Positions 25,003-34,212 are shown, numbered from the stretch's first letter. The stretch: DNA of 64,000 nucleotides from Flavivirga amylovorans (GCF_030540875.1 NZ_JAUOEM010000005.1:310001-374000), one strand, 5' to 3'. The notes: generated by a model from the sequence alone, not told the origin. Program-made: numbers and translations.

Positions 25003-26268
25003 TTGAAAAATAAATCAAGAAATAGCATTAACTCAAAGTATTTATTAAAGGCCTCTTCTTTAATAAATGCCATTTTTATTTGTGTTATTATTTCTGTTTT
25101 TAGCGGTTGTTTTATTTTAATATCTCATTATCAAAATGTATTGAATGACAGGCTTTATCTTCAAGAAGACTTAATTAATAAAAACGAGTCGGCATTCCAT
25201 TATTTTTTAAACAATAATGAATTGGTTTCTTATAACGATGTTAAGGAGATTTATGTTTTTGATGATGATATTCCATCCTTTATTGAGAAAAAGAATTGGG
25301 GCTTTTATGATATTTTAATTTGTAAAACTGTATTTAAAAATGATACTATTAGTAAAACAGTTTTAGTAGGTAGCATTAAAAAAGCTATAGACAATTTTGC
25401 ATTATATGTTACTGATTATGATAAACCTTTAAAATTATCTGGTAACACAAAAGTTTCAGGTAATATTGAAATCCCTAACGGACGTATTGAGCAAGCCTAT
25501 ATTAACGGACAGAAAGGTAATGCTATAAATTTGAAAGGGCAGCAATTAAAATCTAAAGATAAACTTCCAAAAATTGATAAAGTTATTGATATAGATGTTT
25601 CAGGTTTACCTCGTTTGTCATTCAATACTATTAATGAAGAAAAGATACATATTAACGGATTTGATAGAGATACTAAGGTTATTGATCTTAATGGTATAAC
25701 TTCTCTGAAAGATATTAGTTACAAGGGAAATTTTATTTTGTATTCTATTAATGATTTAGAAATTGATAGCTCAGTAACATTACATGATGTTGTCGTAATG
25801 GCACCAGTTATTAAAATTGAATCGGGATTTAAAGGCAATATTCAAATCATAGCTACTAGTGAAGTTGTTATTGAAGAAAATGTATCGTTAATGTATCCTT
25901 CTAGTATTTATATTAAAAATGATACAGACATTGTTTCTATAGAAATTAAAAAAAACAGCACATTAGTTGGAGGTATAGTAATAGATGGAGATACTTATAA
26001 TAATTCTTTAGAGCGTAAATTATTCATAAATGAAAGTGCTACTATAATAGGGAATGTCTATTGTTATGGAAGTACAGAATTAAAGGGAAGTATTATAGGG
26101 AGTCTTTATACAGATAGGTTTTTTCTAAATACTGAAGCTTCTAATTATGAAAATATTATTCTAAATGCATCTATAAACAAGGATAAACTTCCAGATAATT
26201 TTGTGGAACTTCCTTTATTTAATAACTCATCTAATAAAAAAAAATATGCAGTTATTAAAGAATTTTAA
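25003..26268 (+). CDS. Pilin-like membrane protein with beta-helix-like passenger, 421 aa
   Basis: Residues 12-40 (LLKASSLINAIFICVIISVF) match the hydrophobic helix of the pseudopilins encoded next, including the KASS motif, but lack the Glu at +5. From residue 130 on, repeated short strands (SGNTKVSGNIEI, NLEGQ-like turns, LTLHDVVVMAPVIKIESGFK, GSTELKGSIIGSLY) suggest a beta-helix or bactofilin-like domain. This fits a GspK/PilX-like tip component, though no standard family is recognised. The start is a TTG; the next gene begins 23 bases before its stop. First gene of the secretion/pilus operon. Confidence 0.65.
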   Translation: MKNKSRNSINSKYLLKASSLINAIFICVIISVFSGCFILISHYQNVLNDRLYLQEDLINKNESAFHYFLNNNELVSYNDVKEIYVFDDDIPSFIEKKNWGFYDILICKTVFKNDTISKTVLVGSIKKAIDNFALYVTDYDKPLKLSGNTKVSGNIEIPNGRIEQAYINGQKGNAINLKGQQLKSKDKLPKIDKVIDIDVSGLPRLSFNTINEEKIHINGFDRDTKVIDLNGITSLKDISYKGNFILYSINDLEIDSSVTLHDVVVMAPVIKIESGFKGNIQIIATSEVVIEENVSLMYPSSIYIKNDTDIVSIEIKKNSTLVGGIVIDGDTYNNSLERKLFINESATIIGNVYCYGSTELKGSIIGSLYTDRFFLNTEASNYENIILNASINKDKLPDNFVELPLFNNSSNKKKYAVIKEF

Positions 26269-26596
26269 GGAGTTGAAGGCCTCTTCGTTAGTAGAATCTG
26301 TAATAGCAATTTCCATTATCTCCATTTGCGTGTTAGTAGTTTTTATGGTGTATCTAAATGTTATTAAGCTAAATAAACCGGTTTCTTATTTTAAAGCTAA
26401 ACATACTGTTGAATTTTTAACACATGAAAGCATAGAACAACAAGATTATGAAGATAATATTTTTAAATATGAAGGATATACTGTTGCTAAAAATGTAAAA
26501 ATCAATGAAAAGGGTCAAATGGTGTCTCTATCATTTCTTATAAAAACTGGATCAAAAGAGTATAAGATTAATAAGCTAATTCCATATAATGAATAA
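26246..26596 (+). CDS. Pseudopilin (minor), 116 aa
   Basis: Start set at the ATG at 26246, because an upstream in-frame ATG at 26201 would only add residues inside the previous gene. The N-terminus is a class III signal of the form LKASSLVESVIAISIISICVLV: basic leader, Ala at -1 of the presumed cleavage site, Glu at +5, then a 20-residue hydrophobic helix. The remaining 80 residues are a small soluble domain. It resembles GspI/PilV-type minor pseudopilins. It overlaps the upstream gene by 23 bases and the downstream gene by 8. Confidence 0.7.
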   Translation: MQLLKNFKELKASSLVESVIAISIISICVLVVFMVYLNVIKLNKPVSYFKAKHTVEFLTHESIEQQDYEDNIFKYEGYTVAKNVKINEKGQMVSLSFLIKTGSKEYKINKLIPYNE

Positions 26597-27092
26597 TAGT
26601 GCATATTTGAAGAGTTTCACCATATTAGAGGCTTTAATAAGCTTGGCTCTTATGGGGATTATCATAACATTGAGCTATACTGTATTTAATTTGGTTGAAA
26701 AACAAATGGCACTTTTTCAGAATGAAAACAGGAGTGTTTTACAATACAATTTATTTAATATAGCTATTAAAAATGATATTTATAACGCTGAAAACTTCAC
26801 TCATGATGATGACCAATTATTATTGGAGCATTACGATGGATCTACTATAAGTTATCAAGTATTAAAGAATTTAATTTTAAGGCATCATAGTATAAAAACA
26901 GACACCTTTAAGCTGAATGTGTCAAGTCACGAATTCTCACAGAGTGATATTTCTAAGCCTCTGAATAAAACATTTAAGATTTCTATTGAAGTTTTAGGTG
27001 AGCTCATTAATACAAATTATTATTTGAAAAAAAATACAGCAAGTACTATAAACAGTATCTATTTTAATGAAATGCCTATAAATGAAAATTGA
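26589..27092 (+). CDS. Pseudopilin (minor, GspJ/PilW-like), 167 aa
   Basis: The N-terminus reads LKSFTILEALISLALMGIII: a class III signal with FTxxEA and a hydrophobic helix, but Ser instead of Gly before the Phe. A soluble alpha/beta domain follows, with the size and pattern (YNLFNIAIKNDIYNAENF, LLEHYDGSTISYQV) of GspJ/PilW minor pilins. It overlaps both neighbours (8 and 11 bases), showing translational coupling. A role at the tip of a pseudopilus is inferred from the family. Confidence 0.75.
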   Translation: MNNSAYLKSFTILEALISLALMGIIITLSYTVFNLVEKQMALFQNENRSVLQYNLFNIAIKNDIYNAENFTHDDDQLLLEHYDGSTISYQVLKNLILRHHSIKTDTFKLNVSSHEFSQSDISKPLNKTFKISIEVLGELINTNYYLKKNTASTINSIYFNEMPINEN

Positions 27093-28206
27093 ATTAAGTA
27101 CATATAATCCAAAAATAAAGAAGAAAAATACGTTTAATGCGGATATTACTTTTTCTACTTCAGTTTTTAAACGGTTTTCAGATAAACAAAAAGAAGATTT
27201 TTATAGGGAGTTTTCTACCCTTATAAAATCTGGAGTAGATTTTAATCAAGCTTTAGAAATATTAACAAGTCAACAAAAATCTAAATTTGTAAGATCTATC
27301 TATAAAACTATTAATGATGATGTTGTTAAAGGAAAATCACTTCATCAAGCCATACAAAATTATAAATACTTTTCGCCTTATGAGTATTACAGTATAAAAA
27401 TTGGTGAAGATACAAGGCGGTTACCAGCCATTTTTGATCAACTTCAAAAATTCTTTTCACGAAAAATTAAAATGAAAAGGCAGGTTGTTTCTGTTTTAGC
27501 ATACCCCGCGTTTGTATTACTTATAACATTTGGAGTACTCTATTTTATGCTAAACTTTGTGGTGCCCATGTTTGCATCCGTTTTTCAACAATTTGGAAAA
27601 GAACTACCAGAAATCACACAATTTGTTGTAAATGTTTCAAACAATTTTAATGTTATAATTTCAGTGATATTAGGGTTTGTTTTATTAATGTTTATTGCGC
27701 ATAAATTATTAAAACAACATGATACATATAAAAGAGCGCTATCAAGTATACTTCTCAAAACACCTTATTTTGGAAGTCTTATTAGAAAGATTTACTTAGC
27801 TCGTTTTTGCCAATCATTTGGGCTTTTATTATCTGCCAAAACACCATTGATTACATCTTTAGAATTAACAGAGAAGATGATTTCATTCTATCCATTAAAA
27901 AAAGCATTATCACAGACTAAAAAAGACATTCTGAAAGGAGAAACTCTTGCCAATAGTTTAAAGAAGCATACTTTTTTTACTCCAAAAATAATATCGTTAA
28001 CAGCTATTGGAGAACAGATTAATGAGTTGGATGCTATGTACGATGGGTTAGCAAATCAATATAACGATGATGTAGATCATTCAACCAAAATGATAGGAAC
28101 CATTTTAGAGCCAATCATGATTGTTATTATTGGAGGTATTGTTGGTTTTATAATGATTGCGATGTACTCACCAATTTTTAATTTAAGTAAAGTCATTCAA
28201 AATTAG
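27082..28206 (+). CDS. gspF: GspF/PilC inner-membrane platform protein
   Basis: 374 aa with the two repeated T2SSF domains. The first is near residues 35-150 (FYREFSTLIKSGVDFNQALE, YSIKIGEDTRRLPAIFDQL), the second near 235-355 (FCQSFGLLLSAKTPLITSLE, LTAIGEQINELDAMYDGLA). Three hydrophobic segments lie near 138-162, 190-207 and 340-365, as in GspF. It anchors the assembly ATPase at the inner membrane and helps polymerise pseudopilins. It is followed 26 bases later by the major pseudopilin gene. Confidence 0.9.
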   Translation: MKIELSTYNPKIKKKNTFNADITFSTSVFKRFSDKQKEDFYREFSTLIKSGVDFNQALEILTSQQKSKFVRSIYKTINDDVVKGKSLHQAIQNYKYFSPYEYYSIKIGEDTRRLPAIFDQLQKFFSRKIKMKRQVVSVLAYPAFVLLITFGVLYFMLNFVVPMFASVFQQFGKELPEITQFVVNVSNNFNVIISVILGFVLLMFIAHKLLKQHDTYKRALSSILLKTPYFGSLIRKIYLARFCQSFGLLLSAKTPLITSLELTEKMISFYPLKKALSQTKKDILKGETLANSLKKHTFFTPKIISLTAIGEQINELDAMYDGLANQYNDDVDHSTKMIGTILEPIMIVIIGGIVGFIMIAMYSPIFNLSKVIQN

Positions 28207-28232
28207 ATAGCAAATAATTTAAAAGTTAAAAA

Positions 28233-28661
28233 ATGAAAAAGTTAATATCAAAATTAAGAAAAGAAAAAGGACAATTAAAGGCATACTCTATGTCAGAGAT
28301 TCTTATCGTACTCTGTATTATAGGTATTTTAATCTATCTAGTAGTTCCTAATCAAACATCTGTAGTTACTAGTGCTAAATCTATTGAAGCGCAAAATATG
28401 TTGAGTATGATACATGGTTTGCAAAAAAGCCATTTTTATCGTCACTCTAAATACACAGCAGATTTTAATGAATTAGGGTTTGAAGAATCTTTAACTATAG
28501 ATAAAGGAGGACAAGCAGTCTATAAAATAGAAGTCATAGAAGCTTCATTAAACAGTTTTAAAGCTACAGCAACAGCGTTACAAGATTTTGATGGTGATGG
28601 AGTTTTTAATACTTGGGAAATAGATCAAGACCGTAAATTAAAAGAAATTGTAAAAGATTAA
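28233..28661 (+). CDS. Major pseudopilin (GspG-like), 142 aa
   Basis: The leader of about 16 basic residues ends LKA, followed by YSMSEILIVLCIIGILIYLV: Glu at +5 and a hydrophobic helix, with Ala at -1. The soluble domain has the pilin pattern (EAQNMLSMIHGLQKSHFYRH). It ends with an EF-hand-like loop DFDGDGVFNTWEID near residues 121-134. GspG of type II systems binds calcium near its C-terminus, so this loop may do the same job, though its form is different. It lies directly upstream of the prepilin peptidase. Confidence 0.8.
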   Translation: MKKLISKLRKEKGQLKAYSMSEILIVLCIIGILIYLVVPNQTSVVTSAKSIEAQNMLSMIHGLQKSHFYRHSKYTADFNELGFEESLTIDKGGQAVYKIEVIEASLNSFKATATALQDFDGDGVFNTWEIDQDRKLKEIVKD

Positions 28662-28662
28662 T

Positions 28663-29145
28663 ATGCTACTTAATTTAGGATACATTTTATTAATAATAGC
28701 GCTGCTTCTTGTTCTGTATTTTGATATGAAAAAGCGAATGATACATATTATTTTACCTATACTTATTTTTTGTTTTTCTATGTTAATTAATTATGTGTCA
28801 ACTAATTTGAAATTAATCGATACTATATATAATATAGGTTTTTTACTTATTAACATATTGGGTGTTATACTTTATTTTTCATTAAAAACAAAGGCATTAA
28901 TTAATCCAATAGATCGTTTTATCGGCTTAGGAGATATTGTTTTTTTTATAGCTATAACACCACTTTTTAAACTAGAAACATTCATTCCATTTTTTATAAT
29001 AGGCTTATTGTTCTCATTGCTGTTATATGTGATAGTTTTATTATTTAAAAAGATGAAAACCATTCCACTTGCAGGCTATTTATCATTATACCTTGTTATT
29101 AATATACTTATAAAGAATGTGTTTAATATTAATATGTCTATTTAA
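28663..29145 (+). CDS. Prepilin peptidase (A24 aspartic protease), short form
   Basis: 160 aa with about five hydrophobic segments. The first catalytic Asp lies in YFDMKKRMI (near residue 22) and the second in the G-x-G-D motif FIGLGDIVFF (near 90), the pair that defines A24 peptidases. The cytoplasmic methyltransferase domain of PilD with its Cys pairs is absent, so it is a cleavage-only form like archaeal FlaK or TadV. It should process the pseudopilins of this operon, whose sites have Ala or Ser at -1. Its stop overlaps the ATPase ATG by one base. Confidence 0.8.
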   Translation: MLLNLGYILLIIALLLVLYFDMKKRMIHIILPILIFCFSMLINYVSTNLKLIDTIYNIGFLLINILGVILYFSLKTKALINPIDRFIGLGDIVFFIAITPLFKLETFIPFFIIGLLFSLLLYVIVLLFKKMKTIPLAGYLSLYLVINILIKNVFNINMSI

Positions 29146-30551
29146 TGGAAACAGCAAAAATTGATCACATAGATTTATCCGTTAGCTTACAACAAGCTAT
29201 TAGTTCTGAGATGGCAAATCATTTTTTAATAATTCCAAAATCTATTTCCGAAACGGAATGTATATTTTTTATTGACCAAACACAAGAATTAGAATTACAT
29301 AGCATTAAAGAAGAACTTAGGTTACTTTTTAATAAGCAGATAAACTTAGAAACTGTTGAAACTTCCGTAATTAAAAAAGCCCTTTCCGTTTACTATAGGA
29401 TGAATGATTCTCAGCCTAAATTGGTTTCTTATGGTAATGATTTTTTAGAAGATCTAATTTTTGAAGCAAAACATATTAATGCTAGTGATATCCATATAGA
29501 AATATATGAAGAAGACGTAAGGGTTAGACTGCGAATAGATGGTCAATTAATTGAGAAAAACAATATCAAGAAAGAGAGTTATTTAGAGCTAATTAATCAA
29601 ATTAAAATTAAATCGAATTTAGATATTACAGAAAAAAGATTACCACAAGATGGAAGAATTGAATATGATGATTTTGACATAAGAGTTTCTATTTTACCAA
29701 CTCATCATGGTGAAAAAGTGGTTATGCGTATATTAGGAAGAGATGCCTCCCATTTAGATATCTATCAATTAGGATTCGAAACACATGATTTACCACTTTA
29801 TCTGGAAGCTGTAAAAAAGACTAATGGTATTATTTTAATTAGTGGACCAACGGGCTCTGGAAAGACGACCACTTTATATGGAACTTTAAAGCACCTTAAT
29901 ACTATAAATACGAATATTGTTACTGTTGAAGACCCTATAGAATATACATTGAAAGGTATAAACCAAGTACAATTAAAAGAAAATATCGGATTAACCTTTA
30001 CATCTGCATTACGATCTTTTCTAAGACAAGACCCGGATATTATTATGTTAGGAGAGATTAGAGATGGGCAAACTGCTCAAATGGCAATTAGAGCATCTTT
30101 AACGGGACACTTAGTGCTATCTACAATTCATACTAATTCAGCAATAGGAACCATTTCTAGATTGGTAGATATGGGCGTTCCATCTTTTTTAATTGCAGAA
30201 ACAATTAACATATCTGTGGCACAAAGATTAATAAGAACGCTGTGTAAAACATGTAAGAAAGCACAAGAATTTAATGATGATGATTTGCCATTGTCTTATA
30301 CGCCAAAAACTAAACTAAATAAGCATTATGTCGCTGTTGGGTGTCATGATTGCTATCATACAGGATATAAAGGTCGGAGAGCTATTTATGAAATATTGCC
30401 TATTACTCATGATGTGATAGAAGCTATAAAGAAAAATACATTGGAACAGTCTAATATTATGAAAAATAGAAAACTCTCTGATAAAGCTTTTGATTTATTT
30501 TCAAAAGGAATCACATCGCTAGATGAAATATATCCAATACTTATCAATTAA
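29145..30551 (+). CDS. gspE: GspE/PilB assembly ATPase
   Basis: 468 aa, a secretion hexamer ATPase. Walker A GPTGSGKTTTLYG is near residue 234, the Asp box TVEDPIEYTLKG near 263, Walker B PDIIMLGEIRDGQTAQMAIR near 297, and the His box GHLVLSTIHTNSA near 323. Two Cys pairs (CKTCKK near 367, CHDCYHTGYKGR near 402) make the zinc knuckle of GspE/PilB. The N-terminal domain is shorter than in PilB. It drives pseudopilus growth. No PilT-type retraction ATPase is in the operon, which favours a secretion or static-pilus role. Confidence 0.95.
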   Translation: METAKIDHIDLSVSLQQAISSEMANHFLIIPKSISETECIFFIDQTQELELHSIKEELRLLFNKQINLETVETSVIKKALSVYYRMNDSQPKLVSYGNDFLEDLIFEAKHINASDIHIEIYEEDVRVRLRIDGQLIEKNNIKKESYLELINQIKIKSNLDITEKRLPQDGRIEYDDFDIRVSILPTHHGEKVVMRILGRDASHLDIYQLGFETHDLPLYLEAVKKTNGIILISGPTGSGKTTTLYGTLKHLNTINTNIVTVEDPIEYTLKGINQVQLKENIGLTFTSALRSFLRQDPDIIMLGEIRDGQTAQMAIRASLTGHLVLSTIHTNSAIGTISRLVDMGVPSFLIAETINISVAQRLIRTLCKTCKKAQEFNDDDLPLSYTPKTKLNKHYVAVGCHDCYHTGYKGRRAIYEILPITHDVIEAIKKNTLEQSNIMKNRKLSDKAFDLFSKGITSLDEIYPILIN

Positions 30552-30554
30552 ACT

Positions 30555-32483
30555 ATGTCATACAGAACTGTAATTGTACTTATATCTTGTATTATTTTTA
30601 ATGTGAGTTTTTCGCAAACTAATATTAAAATATTTACTGAAGAATTAGAAGCACTATCAAAAACAAAGAAAGGGTTACAAGATAATGTCAGAATAGATTT
30701 AAGTGGTTTAACACTATATGATTTTATTAATGCCCTGGCTGAAGAGCATCAATTAAATGTTAGCGTAGATTCAAATTTAAACCAACTTGTAACAAGTAAC
30801 TTTTATGATGTTAATATAAAAGATGTCTTCTTGTTTTTAATTAAAAAACATCAACTGGAAGTCGATGTTGCAAATAATATTTTGATTTTTAATAAAAAGC
30901 CAGAAGCAATTGTTATTAAAAAGCCCGAACCATTAAAACCTATAGATGTTACATATAACGAACAAAATAGATTTTTATCAGTCAAACTAAAAAACGATTC
31001 ATTACCAAGGGTCGCTCAAGCAATTACGGATGCTTCCAAAAAAAATATTGTATTAGCTCCAGATATAAAAGACCAAAAAGTGTCTGCATATATTCTAAAC
31101 AGACCAATAGATGAAGTGTTAGAAATGATGGCAAAATCAAATAGTTTGGTTTTAACCATAGATGAAAACGAAAACTATTATCTTGAAAAGGCCACAATAA
31201 TAGCACAAACCCCTCAAAAAACAGCTACATCACGTTCTAAAGGAAGAACGCGATCAACAAACAATAACTCAACAAACCAAATTGATTCAGGTGCTTTTGA
31301 AGTTAAAACGAATGCCCAAGGGTTTTTAGAAATTAAAGCCTTTGAAGCTGATGCTACAGAAATGATTAAAGAAGCAGCCGAAAAATTAAATATTAATTTC
31401 TTCATGTACAATACACCTCAAGGAGTTATAACAACTTTGGTAGCTAATAATATTACGTTTGATAATCTATTAGATCACCTTTTTAAAGGAGAAAACTACA
31501 CTTATAAAAAATTGGATGATTTATATTTAATAGGAGAGCATGCGACAGAAGGACTTAGAATGACAGAATTAGTACAGCTAGAAAATAGAACTATAGAAAC
31601 AGTTTTAACAACATTACCTACAGCAGTTACCCAAACACTGGAAATTAAAGAATTTGTTGAGCTTAATGGTTTTGTAGTTTCTGGGTCAAAAAATCAGATT
31701 CAAGAGTTTAAGGATTACATATATGAAATTGATCGCGTTGTGCCAGTCATTCAGATAGAGGTTATTATTGCACAATATCAGAAATCCTATGAAGTACAAA
31801 CAGGAATACAGGCTGGGATTAATAATGAACCAGGGGCTACATCCGGAATTCTTTTTCCAACAAGTGATGTAAGCCTTAATTCCACATCTGTAAATAGTTT
31901 AATTGATGCATTTAATGGCTTGGGTATTGTAAACCTTGGTAAGGTAACCGAAAAATTTTATTTAAATTTAAAAGCCTTAGAGAATAACTCGCTTATTAAG
32001 TTATCGTCTACCCCTAAACTAGTAACGCTCAATGGTCATGAGGCCACATCTTCTATAGGAGAAACTAATTACTATTTTGAGCAAAATAACAGATTAATTA
32101 ATTCTGGAGTAAATAATAATATTCTTCAATCTGGTACGTGGAAATCCACCGAAGCAAATTTGAGTATTAACATTAAACCTTTTGTGTCAAAAGATGAAAA
32201 TGTAACGCTCACTATTTCTGTGGAGAAAAGCTCTTTCCTTGGTAGGGCAGGGGAGAACGCACCTCCAGGGAAATCTACTCAAAAATTTGAATCGATGATT
32301 AGTGTTAAAAATAATGAGATGATTCTTTTAGGAGGTCTGGATGAATTAGAAAATGAAAACTCAGGAACAGGAACACCTTTACTATCAAGAATTCCCGTAA
32401 TTAAATGGCTGTTTAGTGGAAGAAAGAAAAGAAAAGAAAAATCAAAGCTTCATATTTTTATTAAACCTACTGTTACCTACTAA
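30555..32483 (+). CDS. gspD: Secretin (GspD/PilQ-like outer-membrane channel)
   Basis: 642 aa. A signal peptide ends ...NVSFSQ at residue 21. Residues about 40-115 form an N0/STN-like domain (LTLYDFINALAEEHQLNVSV), N1-like modules follow to about 390, and the secretin core covers about 395-642. Core features are VIQIEVIIAQYQKSYEVQTG, LKALENNSLIKLSSTPKLVT, NGHEATSSIGE and the family ending MILLGGLDELE...GTPLLSRIPVIKWLFS. It provides the outer-membrane gate of the machine. A Ser/Arg/Asn-rich linker near 220-240 separates the modules. The next gene starts 12 bases later. Confidence 0.93.
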   Translation: MSYRTVIVLISCIIFNVSFSQTNIKIFTEELEALSKTKKGLQDNVRIDLSGLTLYDFINALAEEHQLNVSVDSNLNQLVTSNFYDVNIKDVFLFLIKKHQLEVDVANNILIFNKKPEAIVIKKPEPLKPIDVTYNEQNRFLSVKLKNDSLPRVAQAITDASKKNIVLAPDIKDQKVSAYILNRPIDEVLEMMAKSNSLVLTIDENENYYLEKATIIAQTPQKTATSRSKGRTRSTNNNSTNQIDSGAFEVKTNAQGFLEIKAFEADATEMIKEAAEKLNINFFMYNTPQGVITTLVANNITFDNLLDHLFKGENYTYKKLDDLYLIGEHATEGLRMTELVQLENRTIETVLTTLPTAVTQTLEIKEFVELNGFVVSGSKNQIQEFKDYIYEIDRVVPVIQIEVIIAQYQKSYEVQTGIQAGINNEPGATSGILFPTSDVSLNSTSVNSLIDAFNGLGIVNLGKVTEKFYLNLKALENNSLIKLSSTPKLVTLNGHEATSSIGETNYYFEQNNRLINSGVNNNILQSGTWKSTEANLSINIKPFVSKDENVTLTISVEKSSFLGRAGENAPPGKSTQKFESMISVKNNEMILLGGLDELENENSGTGTPLLSRIPVIKWLFSGRKKRKEKSKLHIFIKPTVTY

Positions 32484-32502
32484 AATGTTACTAAAATGTT
32501 AC
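32481..32502 (+). repeat. 11-bp tandem duplication at a start codon
   Basis: TAAAATGTTAC is present twice in a row. The first copy contains the secretin stop and an ATG (32485) opening a six-codon frame that stops at 32503-32505. The second copy contains the ATG (32496) of the GspL-like gene in another frame. Confidence 0.6.
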
Positions 32503-33683
32503 TAAAAAAACTAACAAACATATTAGACGATAATAAAAAATACTATGCATTAAGTATATCTAATGTTAATGGAGTATTGGAGTATTATTTAATTACGTTA
32601 CTATTTAAAGACAATGAATTAAAGGTTGAAGGTAGGTTTAAGTCTAAGGATATTGATGATACTTTTAAAACACATATAAATAAAAACTATCCGGTTATTT
32701 TACATATTGAAGGAGATAGTATTATAAATAAACATGTAGAAAATAAAGCCGGATATAGAAAAAAAATAATATTTAAATCAAATCTTGACGACTTTTACTT
32801 TTATGAATATAAACAGGAAGAAACGGTATTTGTATCAGTAGCAAGAAAAGAACTTATTGATGCGTTTATAAAAGAGATAAACATATTAAATGTTTTTGTG
32901 GTTCACCTTTCTTATGGTCCGTTTGTAATGGCGAATTTACTTTCTGTTATTAAAGACTATTCTAGTATTTCATCTGTTAATTATGCTATCGAAATAAAAG
33001 AAAATAAAATTCTATCTTTTAAAAACAAAAGCAATTCTAAAAATCAATACACAATTAATGGAGATACTTTTAACGAGTACGAAATACCATTAATTGGAGC
33101 CTTTTTTAGTTATAAGTTTCCTAATAATATTATTGACTTTGATACCGATTTTTTGAGTCATAATACAAGCGAATTCAAGTATAAAAAATGGTTTAAAATA
33201 GCATGTGTTTTTTCTCTTTTCTTTTTTTTAGTAACACTTTTTTCAAGTCACTTACTGTATAATTCTTATATAAATACTTTAGTTGAAAAAGAATCCGTTT
33301 ATGCGTTGTCCCAACAAACAGCTATAGAACTTAATGAACTTAGGGAAGAAAAAAAGCTAAAAGAAAAAATACTGCAAACAACTAATATTAGTAACAAAAG
33401 TTTTATCACAAGATATGTAGCAGATATTGGGAATTCTACACTTCCAGAAATAACATTGAAAAAAATTCACGTCATACCTAAGTTAAAAAAAATTGAGCAT
33501 GGCAAGAAGATAGATTTCCATTTTAATGTTATAAGTATAGCAGGAAATGTTACAAATGATGAGGTTTTTAACCGTTGGGTCAAACAAATTAAGACGTTAG
33601 AATGGATTGAAAAATTAGATATTGTTGCATACTCACAAGAAAGTAAAATAATGAACGAATTTATTCTAAAAATAGAAATTTAA
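32496..33683 (+). CDS. GspL / PilM-PilN-like inner-membrane assembly protein
   Basis: 395 aa. Residues 1-230 form a cytoplasmic domain, a likely degenerate actin-like PilM/GspL part (ALSISNVNGVLEYYLITLLF, ILHIEGDSIINKHV). A single membrane segment lies near 234-258 (WFKIACVFSLFFFLVTLFSS). A coiled stretch (LNELREEKKLKEKIL) and a ferredoxin-like periplasmic domain end the protein (LDIVAYSQESKIMNEFILKI). This is the GspL layout, joining ATPase and platform. Its identity is by layout and operon position more than by sequence motifs. The next gene follows after one base. Confidence 0.65.
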   Translation: MLLKKLTNILDDNKKYYALSISNVNGVLEYYLITLLFKDNELKVEGRFKSKDIDDTFKTHINKNYPVILHIEGDSIINKHVENKAGYRKKIIFKSNLDDFYFYEYKQEETVFVSVARKELIDAFIKEINILNVFVVHLSYGPFVMANLLSVIKDYSSISSVNYAIEIKENKILSFKNKSNSKNQYTINGDTFNEYEIPLIGAFFSYKFPNNIIDFDTDFLSHNTSEFKYKKWFKIACVFSLFFFLVTLFSSHLLYNSYINTLVEKESVYALSQQTAIELNELREEKKLKEKILQTTNISNKSFITRYVADIGNSTLPEITLKKIHVIPKLKKIEHGKKIDFHFNVISIAGNVTNDEVFNRWVKQIKTLEWIEKLDIVAYSQESKIMNEFILKIEI

Positions 33684-33684
33684 A

Positions 33685-34212
33685 GTGTTTGATAACCTAA
33701 CATATAAGCGAAAATTTTTCTTAGTCATTATTGGTTTTGTGTTGCTTTTTATGGCATCGTATAAAAAAACATTTAAGGATATGTTGGCAGCTAAAAAAGA
33801 ACTCAATCTTGTAGAGCAAAAACTTGCAAATACGGATAAATCATTTAATAATTTATATGTTTTAAAAGATGATATTAAGACTTTAGATAAATTGATTGGT
33901 GGGCGTTCTTTAAATCCCATAAATGTTCAACAAAAAATACTTGATTTTATCTCTAAAACAGATTTAACAATAAATATAGTGTCTATTGAAGATGTACATA
34001 TATCTAGAGGTGAAGAATTTTTAATTTATTCTAATCAAATTGAGCTTGAAGGGACTTATGAAGCACTGATTAAATTACTTTATGAAACAGAAAAAAACTT
34101 TAAAGATTCTCGTGTAGTAAGTACAGAATTTTATTCAAAAAAAAATTACAGGACTAATAAAGAAACCCTTTTTTTAAAAATAATATTACAGAATTATGAA
34201 AAAGCTAAATAA
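33685..34212 (+). CDS. GspM / PilO-like inner-membrane protein, 175 aa
   Basis: Starts at GTG, one base after the GspL-like stop. It has one membrane segment near residues 11-27 (FFLVIIGFVLLFMASYKKTF), a coiled stretch (AAKKELNLVEQKLANTD) and a periplasmic ferredoxin-like domain (LTINIVSIEDVHISR, IELEGTYEALIKLLYETEKN). This is the size and layout of PilO/GspM, which pairs with the preceding GspL/PilN component. It overlaps the following lipoprotein gene by 17 bases. Assigned by layout and context. Confidence 0.65.
   Translation: MFDNLTYKRKFFLVIIGFVLLFMASYKKTFKDMLAAKKELNLVEQKLANTDKSFNNLYVLKDDIKTLDKLIGGRSLNPINVQQKILDFISKTDLTINIVSIEDVHISRGEEFLIYSNQIELEGTYEALIKLLYETEKNFKDSRVVSTEFYSKKNYRTNKETLFLKIILQNYEKAK

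Noticed and set aside
26201-26245. Upstream ATG for the first minor pseudopilin
   Set aside because: It adds 15 residues inside the previous gene and spoils the short basic leader typical of class III signals; the ATG at 26246 is preferred.
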